Source: Nesterenkonia halotolerans (GTDB taxonomy: Bacteria; Actinomycetota; Actinomycetes; Actinomycetales; Micrococcaceae). From it: a stretch of DNA of 64,000 nucleotides. The notes under the pieces were generated by a model. The model searched no databases and had not been told where the DNA came from. It was given only the letters and a program-made list of their open reading frames with translations. A program made the position numbers and the translations under genes. The stretch is from NCBI RefSeq assembly GCF_014874065.1, contig NZ_JADBEE010000002.1:434001-498000 (forward strand). The letters run 5' to 3'. Position 1 is the stretch's first letter, and every line of letters begins with the position of its first letter. Below are positions 35,059-44,993 of the stretch, piece after piece.

Positions 35059-36336
35059 ATGAAGAAGAGTCGCACCATTCGAGGTCTTGCCATTGGATCC
35101 ATCGCGCTGCTTGCCGTGGGATGTTCCTCGGCGCAGGGGGAGAGCAACGCGGATGGTCCGGTGGAGTTGAGCTTCACCTGGTGGGGCTCGGATCAGCGCG
35201 TCGCCAACACAGAAGAGGTGATCGCGGCGTTCGAAGAGGAGAATCCCGACATCACCATTCTTCCCGAGTACAACGACTTTCGCGGCTACTGGGATCAGTT
35301 GGCAACGCGCGCGGCGGGTGGACAGAGTCCCGACATCATGCAGATGGACCTTGAGTACTTCCGTGAATATGCCGAGCTCGGAACGCTGCTTGAGCTCGAC
35401 GAAGTAGACACCTCCGAGATTGACGACGCCCTGCTGGACCAAGGTTTCACAGAGGGCGGCCAGTTCGCGGTCCCCACCGGATTCGCATCGGTGGCTGTCA
35501 TCGCCAACAACGAGGTTTTTGAGCAGGCAGGCGTAGAACTGCCTGATGACACCACCTGGACGTGGGAGGATTTTGAATCGACTGCGGCGGAGATACAGAG
35601 CAGCTCCGACGGTGTCTTTGGAGCGACCACGCCCTTTGAACCCTTTGCCGGGGTGCAGGCCTGGTTGCGTCAGCAGGACAAAGAGTTGACCACGGACGAG
35701 GGTGAGATCGGTGTCCAGGCTCAAGACCTGGTGGAGTACTTCGAGCATATTCAGGAGCTCGATCAAGCAGGCGCGCTCCCACCGGCGGAAGTCATCGAGG
35801 AGGATCGAGCAGCGGGCGCCGATCAGTCACTCATCGCTCGCGGGGAGATGGGCATGATCTTTGGATACTCGAATCTGTTTCCCGTGCTGAGCGCTGAAGC
35901 TGGCCAGGAGCTGAGTCTGCTGCGGCTTCCGAGTCCCACCGGGCAGGCGCAGGACAGTGGCATGTGGCATCGAGCGTCCATGTTCCTGGCCGCCGGAGCG
36001 AACACGGAGCACCCGGAAGAGGCGCAGAAGTTCATCGATTTCTTCATCAACAGTGAGGCCTCCGGCCTGGCCAATCTGACGGACCGTGGCCTCCCGGCCA
36101 ACACTGAGGTGCGTGAGGCCGTGGTCGAAGAGCTCGATGGCACGGAGGTCGAGGCCGCGGAGTTCCTCAATGAGATCGGCAATGAGATCTCGGATGCCTC
36201 CCCGGTGCCACCGCTCGGCTACGGCACCGTCTCCGAGACGATGCACCGATACCAGTCGGAGGTGCTGTTTGACCGTATGTCCCCCGAGGAAGCCGGGGAG
36301 GCCGCCTTCGCAGAGATCGAGTCGAACCTCGGATGA
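35059..36336 (+). CDS. Carbohydrate ABC transporter substrate-binding lipoprotein
   Basis: A 425-residue extracellular lipoprotein of the CUT1 sugar-binding family. The signal peptide ends in LLAVGC with the lipid-modified Cys at residue 22. The mature part has LSFTWWGSDQRV, GQSPDIMQMD, VPTGF and the ligand-cleft regions typical of the family. It should capture an oligosaccharide or sugar acid. No permease or ATPase gene accompanies it: its stop overlaps the next gene (a dehydrogenase) by 4 bp. The operon appears to have lower GC than the flanks by eye. Confidence 0.85.
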   Translation: MKKSRTIRGLAIGSIALLAVGCSSAQGESNADGPVELSFTWWGSDQRVANTEEVIAAFEEENPDITILPEYNDFRGYWDQLATRAAGGQSPDIMQMDLEYFREYAELGTLLELDEVDTSEIDDALLDQGFTEGGQFAVPTGFASVAVIANNEVFEQAGVELPDDTTWTWEDFESTAAEIQSSSDGVFGATTPFEPFAGVQAWLRQQDKELTTDEGEIGVQAQDLVEYFEHIQELDQAGALPPAEVIEEDRAAGADQSLIARGEMGMIFGYSNLFPVLSAEAGQELSLLRLPSPTGQAQDSGMWHRASMFLAAGANTEHPEEAQKFIDFFINSEASGLANLTDRGLPANTEVREAVVEELDGTEVEAAEFLNEIGNEISDASPVPPLGYGTVSETMHRYQSEVLFDRMSPEEAGEAAFAEIESNLG

Positions 36337-37391
36337 CCGCGGCGGCAGAACGGCAAGCCTTGCCGAAACTCGGGCATTCGAGTGTTCGCCGCCCGGTGGC
36401 TGCGCTGGCGATGAGTCCCGATGCGGCGGAGGCGGTGATCGGTGCGCCGGGCATCGCGGGCATCGAGCAGATCTGCGATCTGTCCTCCACGGTGCCTCTC
36501 ACAAAATTCGATTCCGATCGCTCCCGACGTCTCCTGGCTGATGTTGAGGTCTTGATCACCGGGTGGGGTTCACCGATCCTCGACGCAGCGGTGCTCGACT
36601 CGGCACCTGGACTCGAGTTGATTGTGCACACCGCCGGGTCGATAAGAGGTCACGTCACCCAGGAATGTTTCGATCGTGGCATCACGGTGGTGTCGGCAGC
36701 CGCGGCCAATGCACGTCCCGTGGTGGAGTACACCCTGGCCATGATCCTGCTTGAAGGCAAGCATGTTCTGCGAAGGGCCGCGCAGTACCGTCGAGACCGG
36801 AGCATCCCGACGCTGGCTCAGACCGATTCGTCACTGGGGAACTTTGGACGCACAGTAGGAATCCTCTCCGCGTCCCTGATCGGCAGGGGTGTGATGGAGC
36901 TGCTGCGCCACCACGATTGCTCGGTGCTGCTCTACGATCCGTACGTGGAACCGAATACGGCTGCAGACTATGGAGCGGAACTCGTCGGCATCGAGGAACT
37001 TTTCCGACGCAGCGACATCATCAGTGTCCATACGCCCCTTCTCCCGGCTACCCGGGGGATGGTCAGTCGAAGGCTCATCGAGTCCATGCCGCCGGGCGCG
37101 GTGCTGATCAACACATCGAGGGGCGCCATCGTGGATCAGAGCGCTCTCACCGACTCAGTTCTGGATGATCGTCTGCGTGCGGTGCTGGATGTCACCGACC
37201 CTGAGGCGCTCCCTCCAGAACACCCCCTGTGGGACTGCGAAAATGTTCTGCTCACACCTCACCTCGCGGGGTCGCAAGGCAACGAACTCGGTCGACTGCG
37301 AGCCCTGGCCCTGGAGGAGCTGCGGCGCTGGGTCCTTGGCGATGACCTCATGCACTCCCTCCCACCCAACGCATTGGAGATCACCGCGTGA
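36333..37391 (+). CDS. D-2-hydroxyacid dehydrogenase (NAD-dependent)
   Basis: A 352-residue member of the D-isomer-specific 2-hydroxyacid dehydrogenase family. The cofactor loop reads VGILSASLIGRGV instead of the usual GxGxxG, a variation seen in a subgroup with GASxIG. The catalytic Arg is in NTSRGAIVD, the Glu in DPEALPPEHPL and the His in TPHLAGS, all intact. It likely oxidises or reduces a sugar-derived 2-hydroxyacid during breakdown of the imported compound. The start overlaps the binding-protein stop and the end overlaps the DUF2264 gene, each by 4 bp. Confidence 0.85.
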   Translation: MTAAAERQALPKLGHSSVRRPVAALAMSPDAAEAVIGAPGIAGIEQICDLSSTVPLTKFDSDRSRRLLADVEVLITGWGSPILDAAVLDSAPGLELIVHTAGSIRGHVTQECFDRGITVVSAAAANARPVVEYTLAMILLEGKHVLRRAAQYRRDRSIPTLAQTDSSLGNFGRTVGILSASLIGRGVMELLRHHDCSVLLYDPYVEPNTAADYGAELVGIEELFRRSDIISVHTPLLPATRGMVSRRLIESMPPGAVLINTSRGAIVDQSALTDSVLDDRLRAVLDVTDPEALPPEHPLWDCENVLLTPHLAGSQGNELGRLRALALEELRRWVLGDDLMHSLPPNALEITA

Positions 37392-39355
37392 AGATCGTCT
37401 ACCGTGCCACAGATTCCATCGAAGCAGACCCCGCCGACGAGGAATGTATGCAGCTGCCCGCCCTGGACTTCGATCGCAGCCCGTGCACGGGTTATACCCG
37501 GGCTCACTGGGAGGCTGTCGCCGATGGGATGCTTGTCCGTGCGTGGAGATGGGCCTCGCCCATGGGCGCGCGTCTGGATCTGCCCGGCACGGCATCGGGC
37601 AGCGGGGTGCGATCTGACGGGCTGGAGGGTTTCGCCCGCACGTTCTTGGCAGCTGCTTTTCGCGTCGCCGGCGCTGGGGGAGCGGATCCGCACGGGTGGC
37701 TTTCAAGATATCGCTCGGGTCTGGTGGCTGGGACTGCTACGCCCGGTGCTGAGGATGTTGAGTCATGGCCCGTGATCCGTGACTATGACGTGTTCGGACA
37801 GCCGATGGTCGAATCGGCCTCTGTAGCTCTGAGCCTGCGTCTCACCAGGCCGTGGTTGTGGGACAAGCTCTCCGCCGAGCAGCAAGATCGCGTGGCGGAC
37901 TGGCTTCGGGGGGCCCTGACTTCGGTGCCTGCGCCGAATAACTGGTATCTCTTTCCGTTTACCGTGGCAGGTTTCCTTGAGGCCGTGGGGCGGGGTGATC
38001 AGCTGACGGCGCAGGTCCGGGAGCGCGCACTTCGCCTGTTGGACAACTGGTACGTGGGGCAGGGGTGGTACACCGACGGTGACGGAGGGTCCTTCGATCA
38101 CTACAACGGGTGGGCCCTGCATCTCTACCCGGTGCTGGACGAATTTCTGCAGTCCCGCGAGGCTTCCGCAGGGAAAGACGGCAGCGCGGGCGAGAGGCTG
38201 TACAAACATCTTCTAGGGTTCGGACACTTCTTCGGCGGCAATGGTGCGCCGGTCTACTATGGCCGGTCCATGACCTACAGGTTCGCAGCCAGCGCTGCAG
38301 TGGGACTGGGGGCGGTGACCGGTGACACCCCACTGACTCCGGGGGCCTCACGACGCGTGCTGAGCGGCTCATTGAAGCACTTCCTCGACCGCGGGGCCCT
38401 CGACGGACGAGGACTGCTGAGCCTTGGTTGGTACGGCGAACACGCTGCGACCTTGCAGCCATACTCGGGTCCATCCTCGCCGTATTGGGCTTCGAAGGCG
38501 TTCGTGGCCCTGCTGGCACCGCCGGAGGACCCACTCTGGACAGAGAGGGAAGATCCTGCCCCAGTGGAGACCGAAGACCATGTGATCCCACTAGAGGCTC
38601 CGGGTTTCCTCCTGCAGTCCACTCAAGAGGACGGCGTTGTTCGTCTCCACAACCACGGCAATGATCACCTCAGGGCCACCAATGGTGAAGCTGGGTCGGA
38701 GTCCAATCCACTCTATTCCAGGTGGGCTTACTCGACACACACTGGTCCGAGCGCGCCGGAGAATCAGGCCGACAATGACGTCGCGGTATTGTGGCGCGGC
38801 GCGCGTGGGGTGCGGACCCGGGTGCATGCGCTGGGCACAGGGGCTGAGCACGGGGTGGGCTGGGCTGCTTCCTGGCATCGACCGATCTTTCCAGGGCGAG
38901 CTGCTGCGTACCCTGGGCTGCGGGTGACCAGCGTGGTGGTCGTCTTTGGTGCCGCAGAACTGCGTATCCACGTTGTCAGCGGAGCTCCGAAGGGGGCGAG
39001 CCTTCAATCCTCTGGTTGGGCAGCGCCCCGTCACGCTGCCGATGTGTCTTCCATACTTCTTCCCCAGGTGGGCTGGACCGCGTCGGATGTGGTGACCGCG
39101 CCTGCCGGTACCGCCTATGGGATCAGTGCTCGAATTCCGCTGCTCCACGCCGACCTGGCACCGGATCGGCGTCAGGTCTTTGTGTCGTTGGCTTCACTCA
39201 GCGGGAGCGCAGTCTCGGCAGATCTCGTCACGAGTGTCGAGGACCTGCGGGTGACTTCAGAGCAGGTGAGCTTCCGCTGGGCCGAACATGATGCGGCGGT
39301 CACGGTGGCTCTTGCCCCGGTGTCCATCGCGGTCGAGGAAGTGAGCGGGCGATGA
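37388..39355 (+). CDS. DUF2264 domain protein (putative glycan-acting alpha/alpha-toroid enzyme)
   Basis: A 655-residue soluble protein without a signal peptide. The N-terminal 380 residues match DUF2264 (SDGLEGFARTFLAAAFR, NNWYLFPFTVAGFLEAVG, WYTDGDGGSFDHYNGWA), an alpha/alpha-barrel-like domain related to polysaccharide lyase and glycosidase folds. The remainder is beta-rich. Activity is uncharacterised for most members; an intracellular hydrolase or lyase acting on an imported oligosaccharide is inferred from its neighbours. Start is GTG with a 4-bp overlap to the dehydrogenase. Confidence 0.8.
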   Translation: MKIVYRATDSIEADPADEECMQLPALDFDRSPCTGYTRAHWEAVADGMLVRAWRWASPMGARLDLPGTASGSGVRSDGLEGFARTFLAAAFRVAGAGGADPHGWLSRYRSGLVAGTATPGAEDVESWPVIRDYDVFGQPMVESASVALSLRLTRPWLWDKLSAEQQDRVADWLRGALTSVPAPNNWYLFPFTVAGFLEAVGRGDQLTAQVRERALRLLDNWYVGQGWYTDGDGGSFDHYNGWALHLYPVLDEFLQSREASAGKDGSAGERLYKHLLGFGHFFGGNGAPVYYGRSMTYRFAASAAVGLGAVTGDTPLTPGASRRVLSGSLKHFLDRGALDGRGLLSLGWYGEHAATLQPYSGPSSPYWASKAFVALLAPPEDPLWTEREDPAPVETEDHVIPLEAPGFLLQSTQEDGVVRLHNHGNDHLRATNGEAGSESNPLYSRWAYSTHTGPSAPENQADNDVAVLWRGARGVRTRVHALGTGAEHGVGWAASWHRPIFPGRAAAYPGLRVTSVVVVFGAAELRIHVVSGAPKGASLQSSGWAAPRHAADVSSILLPQVGWTASDVVTAPAGTAYGISARIPLLHADLAPDRRQVFVSLASLSGSAVSADLVTSVEDLRVTSEQVSFRWAEHDAAVTVALAPVSIAVEEVSGR

Positions 39356-40182
39356 CGTGGAAGTTCTCTTTCAGCACTCTGGGCATGCCAGGTGCGCCGT
39401 TGGACGAGGTGATCGATGTTGCCACCGCCCATGGCTGTGCCGGCGTGGAGCTGCGTGTCCACGCGGATGAGTTTCTTCACCTCGACCTGGATGGCTCCGA
39501 AGCACGGACGATCGGACAGCGAATTCAGCAGGCGGGATTGGAGATCTCGGCGCTGGCGGGTTACGCCCGCGTCTGCAGTCCTGCTCCCGACAGCGAGGTC
39601 ATCGACGAGATGGCCTCATTGCTCACGTTGGCAGAGCAGACGAGTGCGCACGCAGTTCGGGTGTTTCCAGGAGGAGACGCGGAAGCTGACGCCGAGGAGC
39701 ATAGGAGTCGAGCCGTGAGGCGCATCTCCGCGGTACTGCCTCAAGCGCGCGAATGCGGGGTGCAAGTGCTGGTGGAGACCCATGACTCTCACGCTACGGG
39801 GCGCGCAGCGCTGAATCTGGTCCGTGAGATCCAGGACCCTGAGCATGTGTCCGTGCTGTGGGACGGACTCCATCCTTGGCGCCATGGTGAAGCCAGTCGC
39901 GAAACACGGGAGGCGCTGAGGTCCTACTGTTCCTATTTCCAGGTCAAAGATGCGGTGCTCCGTGGAGACCGATGGGTCCCGGTGATCCCGGGTTCGGGAG
40001 AGGTTCCCCTCAGTGAGCAGGGTCGCATTCTGCAAGACTTCTCGGGATGGATCTCGCTGGAATGGGAGCGTGCCTGGCACCCGCATATCGAACCACTGCA
40101 GGACGCCCTTTCCGCAGCCTCGGAGTGGTTCCACGCGTGGAGACCGCCGAGCCTGCAGTCGCCCAGCCCTGCTGGTTGCTAG
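39352..40182 (+). CDS. Sugar phosphate isomerase/epimerase (AP endonuclease 2 family TIM barrel)
   Basis: A 276-residue TIM-barrel protein of the xylose isomerase-like family. It shows FSFSTLGMPGAPLDEV, GCAGVELRVH, the metal-ligand Glu in VLVETHDSHATG, VLWDGLHPWRHGE and the final WISLEWER. It likely isomerises or epimerises a sugar or keto-sugar acid that arises from the dehydrogenase or DUF2264 step. It is the last gene of the operon, overlaps DUF2264 by 4 bp and ends 11 bp before the DUF3499 gene. Confidence 0.85.
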   Translation: MTWKFSFSTLGMPGAPLDEVIDVATAHGCAGVELRVHADEFLHLDLDGSEARTIGQRIQQAGLEISALAGYARVCSPAPDSEVIDEMASLLTLAEQTSAHAVRVFPGGDAEADAEEHRSRAVRRISAVLPQARECGVQVLVETHDSHATGRAALNLVREIQDPEHVSVLWDGLHPWRHGEASRETREALRSYCSYFQVKDAVLRGDRWVPVIPGSGEVPLSEQGRILQDFSGWISLEWERAWHPHIEPLQDALSAASEWFHAWRPPSLQSPSPAGC

Positions 40183-40185
40183 GGT
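40180..40185 (+). promoter_or_regulatory. -10 box TAGGGT of the DUF3499 gene
   Basis: TAGGGT overlaps the stop codon of the upstream isomerase gene and ends 8 nt before the GTG of DUF3499. This indicates a separate leaderless transcript for the conserved gene next to the inserted operon. Confidence 0.45.
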
Positions 40186-40193
40186 GAGGTCTC

Positions 40194-40640
40194 GTGGATT
40201 CCTCGCGTCGATGCACCAGAAACAGCTGTGAGCGGCCTGCCGCTGCCACGCTGACCTATTCCTATAAAGACTCCACCGTGGTGGTGGGCCCGCTGAGCGT
40301 CTACGCGGAGCCGCACACCTACGATCTCTGCGACCGGCACGCCGCCTCAGTCACCCCGCCGCGCGGCTGGGAGGTCCTGCGACTGAACCTCCCCGGAGCC
40401 CCGAAGCAGGTCGATGACCTCCTCGCCCTGGCCGACGCCGTCCGCGAATCCCCCGAGGCGCGAGCCGCGGCCCGTGCGCGAAGCCAGGAGCAGGGCTCCG
40501 GCCAGCACCATGACGCAGCAGACCCACGCCCCGCGGAGCCGGAGCTTCCCGCTCGGTCCAACCGCGAACGGATGGCTCCACCCGCCCGCACCGGAGGCCC
40601 AGGCATCTCCCGCGGGCACCTCCGCCTGCTCGATGATTGA
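40194..40640 (+). CDS. DUF3499 family protein
   Basis: A 148-residue actinobacterial protein. The N-terminal 60 residues hold the conserved block RRCTRNSCERPAAATLTY, YKDSTVVVGPL and EPHTYDLCDRHA with cysteines that may bind zinc, then the PPRGWEVLRL motif. The C-terminal half is low-complexity. Function unknown. In mycobacteria and Micrococcales it usually lies between whiB2/DUF5719-type genes and manB. Here it comes directly after the catabolic island. Confidence 0.85.
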   Translation: MDSSRRCTRNSCERPAAATLTYSYKDSTVVVGPLSVYAEPHTYDLCDRHAASVTPPRGWEVLRLNLPGAPKQVDDLLALADAVRESPEARAAARARSQEQGSGQHHDAADPRPAEPELPARSNRERMAPPARTGGPGISRGHLRLLDD

Positions 40641-40672
40641 GGAACTCGATGAGTGAAGAGCAGGAGGGGACC

Positions 40673-41026
40673 ATGCACATCGGTGAACTGGCGGAACGCA
40701 CGGGACTCTCCCTGCGCACCATCCGGCACTACGGCGACGTCGGCCTCCTGCCGGCCAGCGGCCGCACCGAAGGCGGCTTCCGGCTCTACAGCGAAGCGGA
40801 CCAGCAGCGACTGATGCGGATCAAGTACCTCAAACCGCTGGGATTCAGCCTCGAGGAGCTCTCCGAGGTGGTGGAGCTGCTCGAACTCGAGACCCTCGAT
40901 GACCAGCAGCGCGAGCGCGCCCAGGCATCCCTGGAGCATGTGCAGAAGGAGCGCGGCAAGCTCGCGGCGTACCTGCAGCAGGCGGACATCCTCGCGGAGC
41001 AGCTGCGGGACCAGCTCAACAGCTGA
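40673..41026 (+). CDS. MerR family transcriptional regulator
   Basis: A 117-residue regulator with an N-terminal MerR HTH (MHIGELAERTGLSLRTIRHY and GLLPASGRTEGGFRLY) and a C-terminal dimerisation helix (LEHVQKERGKLAAYLQQAD). No metal-binding Cys cluster is present, so it is not a classical mercury or copper sensor. ATG 40673 follows AGGAGG; ATG 40649 is a possible earlier start. It lies just before the SulP gene and a 20-bp MerR-type palindrome, so it probably controls that transporter. Confidence 0.85.
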   Translation: MHIGELAERTGLSLRTIRHYGDVGLLPASGRTEGGFRLYSEADQQRLMRIKYLKPLGFSLEELSEVVELLELETLDDQQRERAQASLEHVQKERGKLAAYLQQADILAEQLRDQLNS

Positions 41027-41094
41027 GGATCCATCGCGGCACTGCGCGCTGCACCAGTCTCAGCTTCTGAGACCTTGCTCACAAAACGTGAACT

Positions 41095-41114
41095 CTACCC
41101 TAACGTGAGGGTAG
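41095..41114. promoter_or_regulatory. 20-bp MerR-type operator palindrome
   Basis: CTACCCTAACGTGAGGGTAG is palindromic at all but one symmetric pair of positions, centred on ACGT. MerR regulators commonly bind such dyads. It lies 130 bp before the SulP start codon, in the gap after the merR gene. Confidence 0.6.
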
Positions 41115-41243
41115 GGTTCCGGTCGTGGCCGGTTCGAGGTTGACTCACCGGTTGTTCATTCTTTTCTGCGCAGTGCTGCGCACCACCACGTCGTACGTAT
41201 ATCGCTGGACACCGTCGTGTCCACAATCCGAGAACGGAGCCTC

Positions 41244-42767
41244 ATGGCACATTCGTCCACGGCCGTCGCCGAGGAGCTGACCCCGGAGGAACGGCAGTCA
41301 GTTCTTCGCACACTCAAGACACCCCGCCTGCTCAAGACCGAGGTCCTGGCCGGGCTGGTCGTGGCACTCGCGCTGATCCCGGAGGCCATCGCCTTCTCGT
41401 TGATCGCCGGGGTGGACCCGCAGTATGGGCTCTTCGCCTCCTTCACCATGGCCGTCTCGATCGCCTTCCTCGGCGGCCGCCCCGCCATGATCTCCGCCGC
41501 CACAGCGGCGACAGCCCTGGTCATCGCCCCTTTGGTCGCGAGCCACGGAGTGGAGTACCTCATCGCCACCGTCATCCTCGCCGGGATCTTCCAGGTCCTG
41601 CTCGCGGTGATCGGCGTGGCGAAGCTGATGCGCTTCATTCCCCGCTCGGTGATGGTCGGCTTCGTGAACGCCCTGGCGATCCTGATCTTCACCTCGCAGT
41701 TCCCCGATCTCATCGGGGTGCCGTGGCTCGTCTACCCGATGGTCGCCTTCGGGCTCGTGGTCATCTACCTGCTGCCACGGATCACCTCGGCGGTGCCCGC
41801 GCCACTGGTGGCCATCGTGCTGCTGACCATTCTGGCGGTCGTCTTCGCGCTGAACGTGCCCACCGTCGGCGACAAGGGTCAGCTGCCGGAATCGCTGCCG
41901 TCGCTGTTCATCCCGGACGTCCCGTTCACCATGGAGACCTTCCAGATCATCGCGCCCTACGCGCTGGGCATGGCCGCCGTCGGACTGCTCGAGTCGCTGA
42001 TGACCGCCAAGCTCGTCGACGACGTCACCGACACCCGCTCCGGCAAGGTCCGTGAATCCTGGGGTCAGGGCGCCGCGAACATCATCACCGGTTTCTTCGG
42101 CGGCATGGGCGGCTGCGCCATGGTCGGGCAGACCATGATCAACGTGAAGGCCTCCGGCGCCCGGACCCGCATCTCCACCTTCTGCGCCGGCATCTTCATC
42201 CTCATCCTCGCCGTCACCCTGGGTGACATCGTGGCACTGATGCCCATGGCGGCCCTGGTCGCGGTGATGATCTTCGTCTCCATCGCCACCTTCGACTGGC
42301 ACAGCATCAAGCCGTCCACGCTGAAGATGATGCCCAAGTCCGAGACCTCGGTCATGCTCGTCACCGTCATCGCCACCGTGTGGACGCACAATCTGGCCAT
42401 CGGTGTGGCGCTCGGCGTGCTCACCGCCATGGTGCTCTTCGCCCGCCGGGTCGCGCACCTGGCCACCGTGGAGCGCCGGATCGAGCAGCACTTCGGCGAA
42501 GAGATCGCCAAGTACGAGGTCACCGGCGAGCTGTTCTTCGCCTCCTCCAATGACCTCTATACCCAGTTCAACTACGCCGAGGATCCCGATCACATCGTGA
42601 TCGACATGTTCAACTCCCACGTCTGGGACGCCTCGACCGTCGCCTCGCTGGATGCGGTGACAGAGAAGTACGCGAAATACGGCAAGCGGGTGGAGATCTC
42701 CGGGCTCAACGCGGCCAGCCTGGATCTGCATGATCGTATGGCAGGCAACCTCGGCGCCGGTCACTGA
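41244..42767 (+). CDS. SulP family inorganic anion transporter with STAS domain
   Basis: A 507-residue transporter with about 12 transmembrane helices ([20 protein letters not shown] onward; [15 protein letters not shown] in the core) and a C-terminal STAS domain ([24 protein letters not shown]). SulP carriers import sulfate or bicarbonate with protons or sodium; ions cannot be assigned here. ATG 41244 has GGAG 4 nt upstream and is preferred to GTG 41217. A MerR gene and its probable operator stand upstream, and a strong hairpin follows. Confidence 0.88.
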   Translation: MAHSSTAVAEELTPEERQSVLRTLKTPRLLKTEVLAGLVVALALIPEAIAFSLIAGVDPQYGLFASFTMAVSIAFLGGRPAMISAATAATALVIAPLVASHGVEYLIATVILAGIFQVLLAVIGVAKLMRFIPRSVMVGFVNALAILIFTSQFPDLIGVPWLVYPMVAFGLVVIYLLPRITSAVPAPLVAIVLLTILAVVFALNVPTVGDKGQLPESLPSLFIPDVPFTMETFQIIAPYALGMAAVGLLESLMTAKLVDDVTDTRSGKVRESWGQGAANIITGFFGGMGGCAMVGQTMINVKASGARTRISTFCAGIFILILAVTLGDIVALMPMAALVAVMIFVSIATFDWHSIKPSTLKMMPKSETSVMLVTVIATVWTHNLAIGVALGVLTAMVLFARRVAHLATVERRIEQHFGEEIAKYEVTGELFFASSNDLYTQFNYAEDPDHIVIDMFNSHVWDASTVASLDAVTEKYAKYGKRVEISGLNAASLDLHDRMAGNLGAGH

Positions 42768-42841
42768 CCACCGCCTGAAGCACGCCGCGCACCCTGCCTG
42801 CGCAGCCCGCTTCGCCCGCATCACGCGGAGTGCAGCACCAG

Positions 42842-42879
42842 AGAGGGCCGGTGTCCTCGGATGACGACGCCGGCCCTCT
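42842..42879 (+). terminator. Terminator hairpin after SulP
   Basis: AGAGGGCCGGTGTC pairs with GACGCCGGCCCTCT (14 bp, one G-U wobble) around a 10-nt loop, 75 bp after the SulP stop. Confidence 0.65.
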
Positions 42880-42895
42880 GCTCTGCCCTGCGCGG

Positions 42896-42901
42896 TAGGC
42901 T
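42896..42901 (+). promoter_or_regulatory. -10 box TAGGCT of a leaderless promoter
   Basis: TAGGCT is followed by 7 nt (TAGGACC) and the ATG of the Trm112 gene, without a ribosome-binding site. Confidence 0.5.
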
Positions 42902-42908
42902 TAGGACC

Positions 42909-43115
42909 ATGTCCAGTGCCAGCTCCTCTGCCACGCCGCGTCCCGGCACGGAACGCCCCGCGTCTGCTCTCTCCGCCGATCTGCTGAAGATCCTGCGCTG
43001 TCCGGTCAGCGGCAGTCCCCTGCGCCAGGAGGGTGACCAGCTCATCTCCACCAGCGACGAGACCCTGCGCTACGCGATCGAGCGCGGCGTGCCCACGCTG
43101 CTCGCACCCCGCTGA
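42909..43115 (+). CDS. Trm112 family protein
   Basis: A 68-residue protein of the Trm112/YcaR type. [20 protein letters not shown] and the C-terminal [11 protein letters not shown] are diagnostic; only one Cys of the usual zinc set remains (RCPVSGS), as in many bacterial members. Trm112 proteins act as small partners of methyltransferases and other enzymes. The leaderless ATG 42909 is preferred to an ATG 48 nt upstream that would overlap the terminator hairpin. It precedes ahcY by 61 bp. Confidence 0.85.
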   Translation: MSSASSSATPRPGTERPASALSADLLKILRCPVSGSPLRQEGDQLISTSDETLRYAIERGVPTLLAPR

Positions 43116-43176
43116 GCACCCTTCACCCACGTCTTCCAAGACACACGTATCCCAGACAGCAAGGATCCCTATACCC

Positions 43177-44667
<1,491 letters not shown>

Positions 44668-44698
44668 TCTCCCGCTGACCCAGCACTGCTGATCCCGC

Positions 44699-44962
44699 AT
44701 GCACCGACGCAGACTCACCGCCGCCCTGGTCTCTATGGGGCTGGCGGTGGTCTCACCGGTGGTGATCTGGGACTGGAACGACGACGGCGCGCTCGCCAGC
44801 CCCTGGCTGTTGGCCGCGCCGTTCGCGTGTGGCCTCATCGGGGCGGCCTTCGCCCTGTGGGGGCGCAGCATCGGCCTCGCCGTTCTGAGCGTGATGGTTG
44901 GATTCGTGGTGCTGCCGGTCTGGATCTTCATCGTCTACGTGTTCGAGGCCTTAGCCGCTTAA
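44699..44962 (+). CDS. Small membrane protein, unknown
   Basis: An 87-residue protein with three hydrophobic segments (about residues 7-24, 36-55 and 58-82), a basic N-terminus (MHRRR) and almost no soluble part. No family was recognised. It lies 31 bp after ahcY, likely in the same transcript, and is followed by a long perfect inverted repeat. No good ribosome-binding site is visible before ATG 44699. Confidence 0.55.
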   Translation: MHRRRLTAALVSMGLAVVSPVVIWDWNDDGALASPWLLAAPFACGLIGAAFALWGRSIGLAVLSVMVGFVVLPVWIFIVYVFEALAA

Positions 44963-44993
44963 GAAACCTCGCTGAGGCCACTTCGGTCACACT

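Noticed and set aside
33657..40185. Attachment-site repeats at the borders of the 33.7-40.2 kb island
   Set aside because: No matching direct repeats of useful length were visible at both borders, and no integrase is present, so the mode of insertion remains open.
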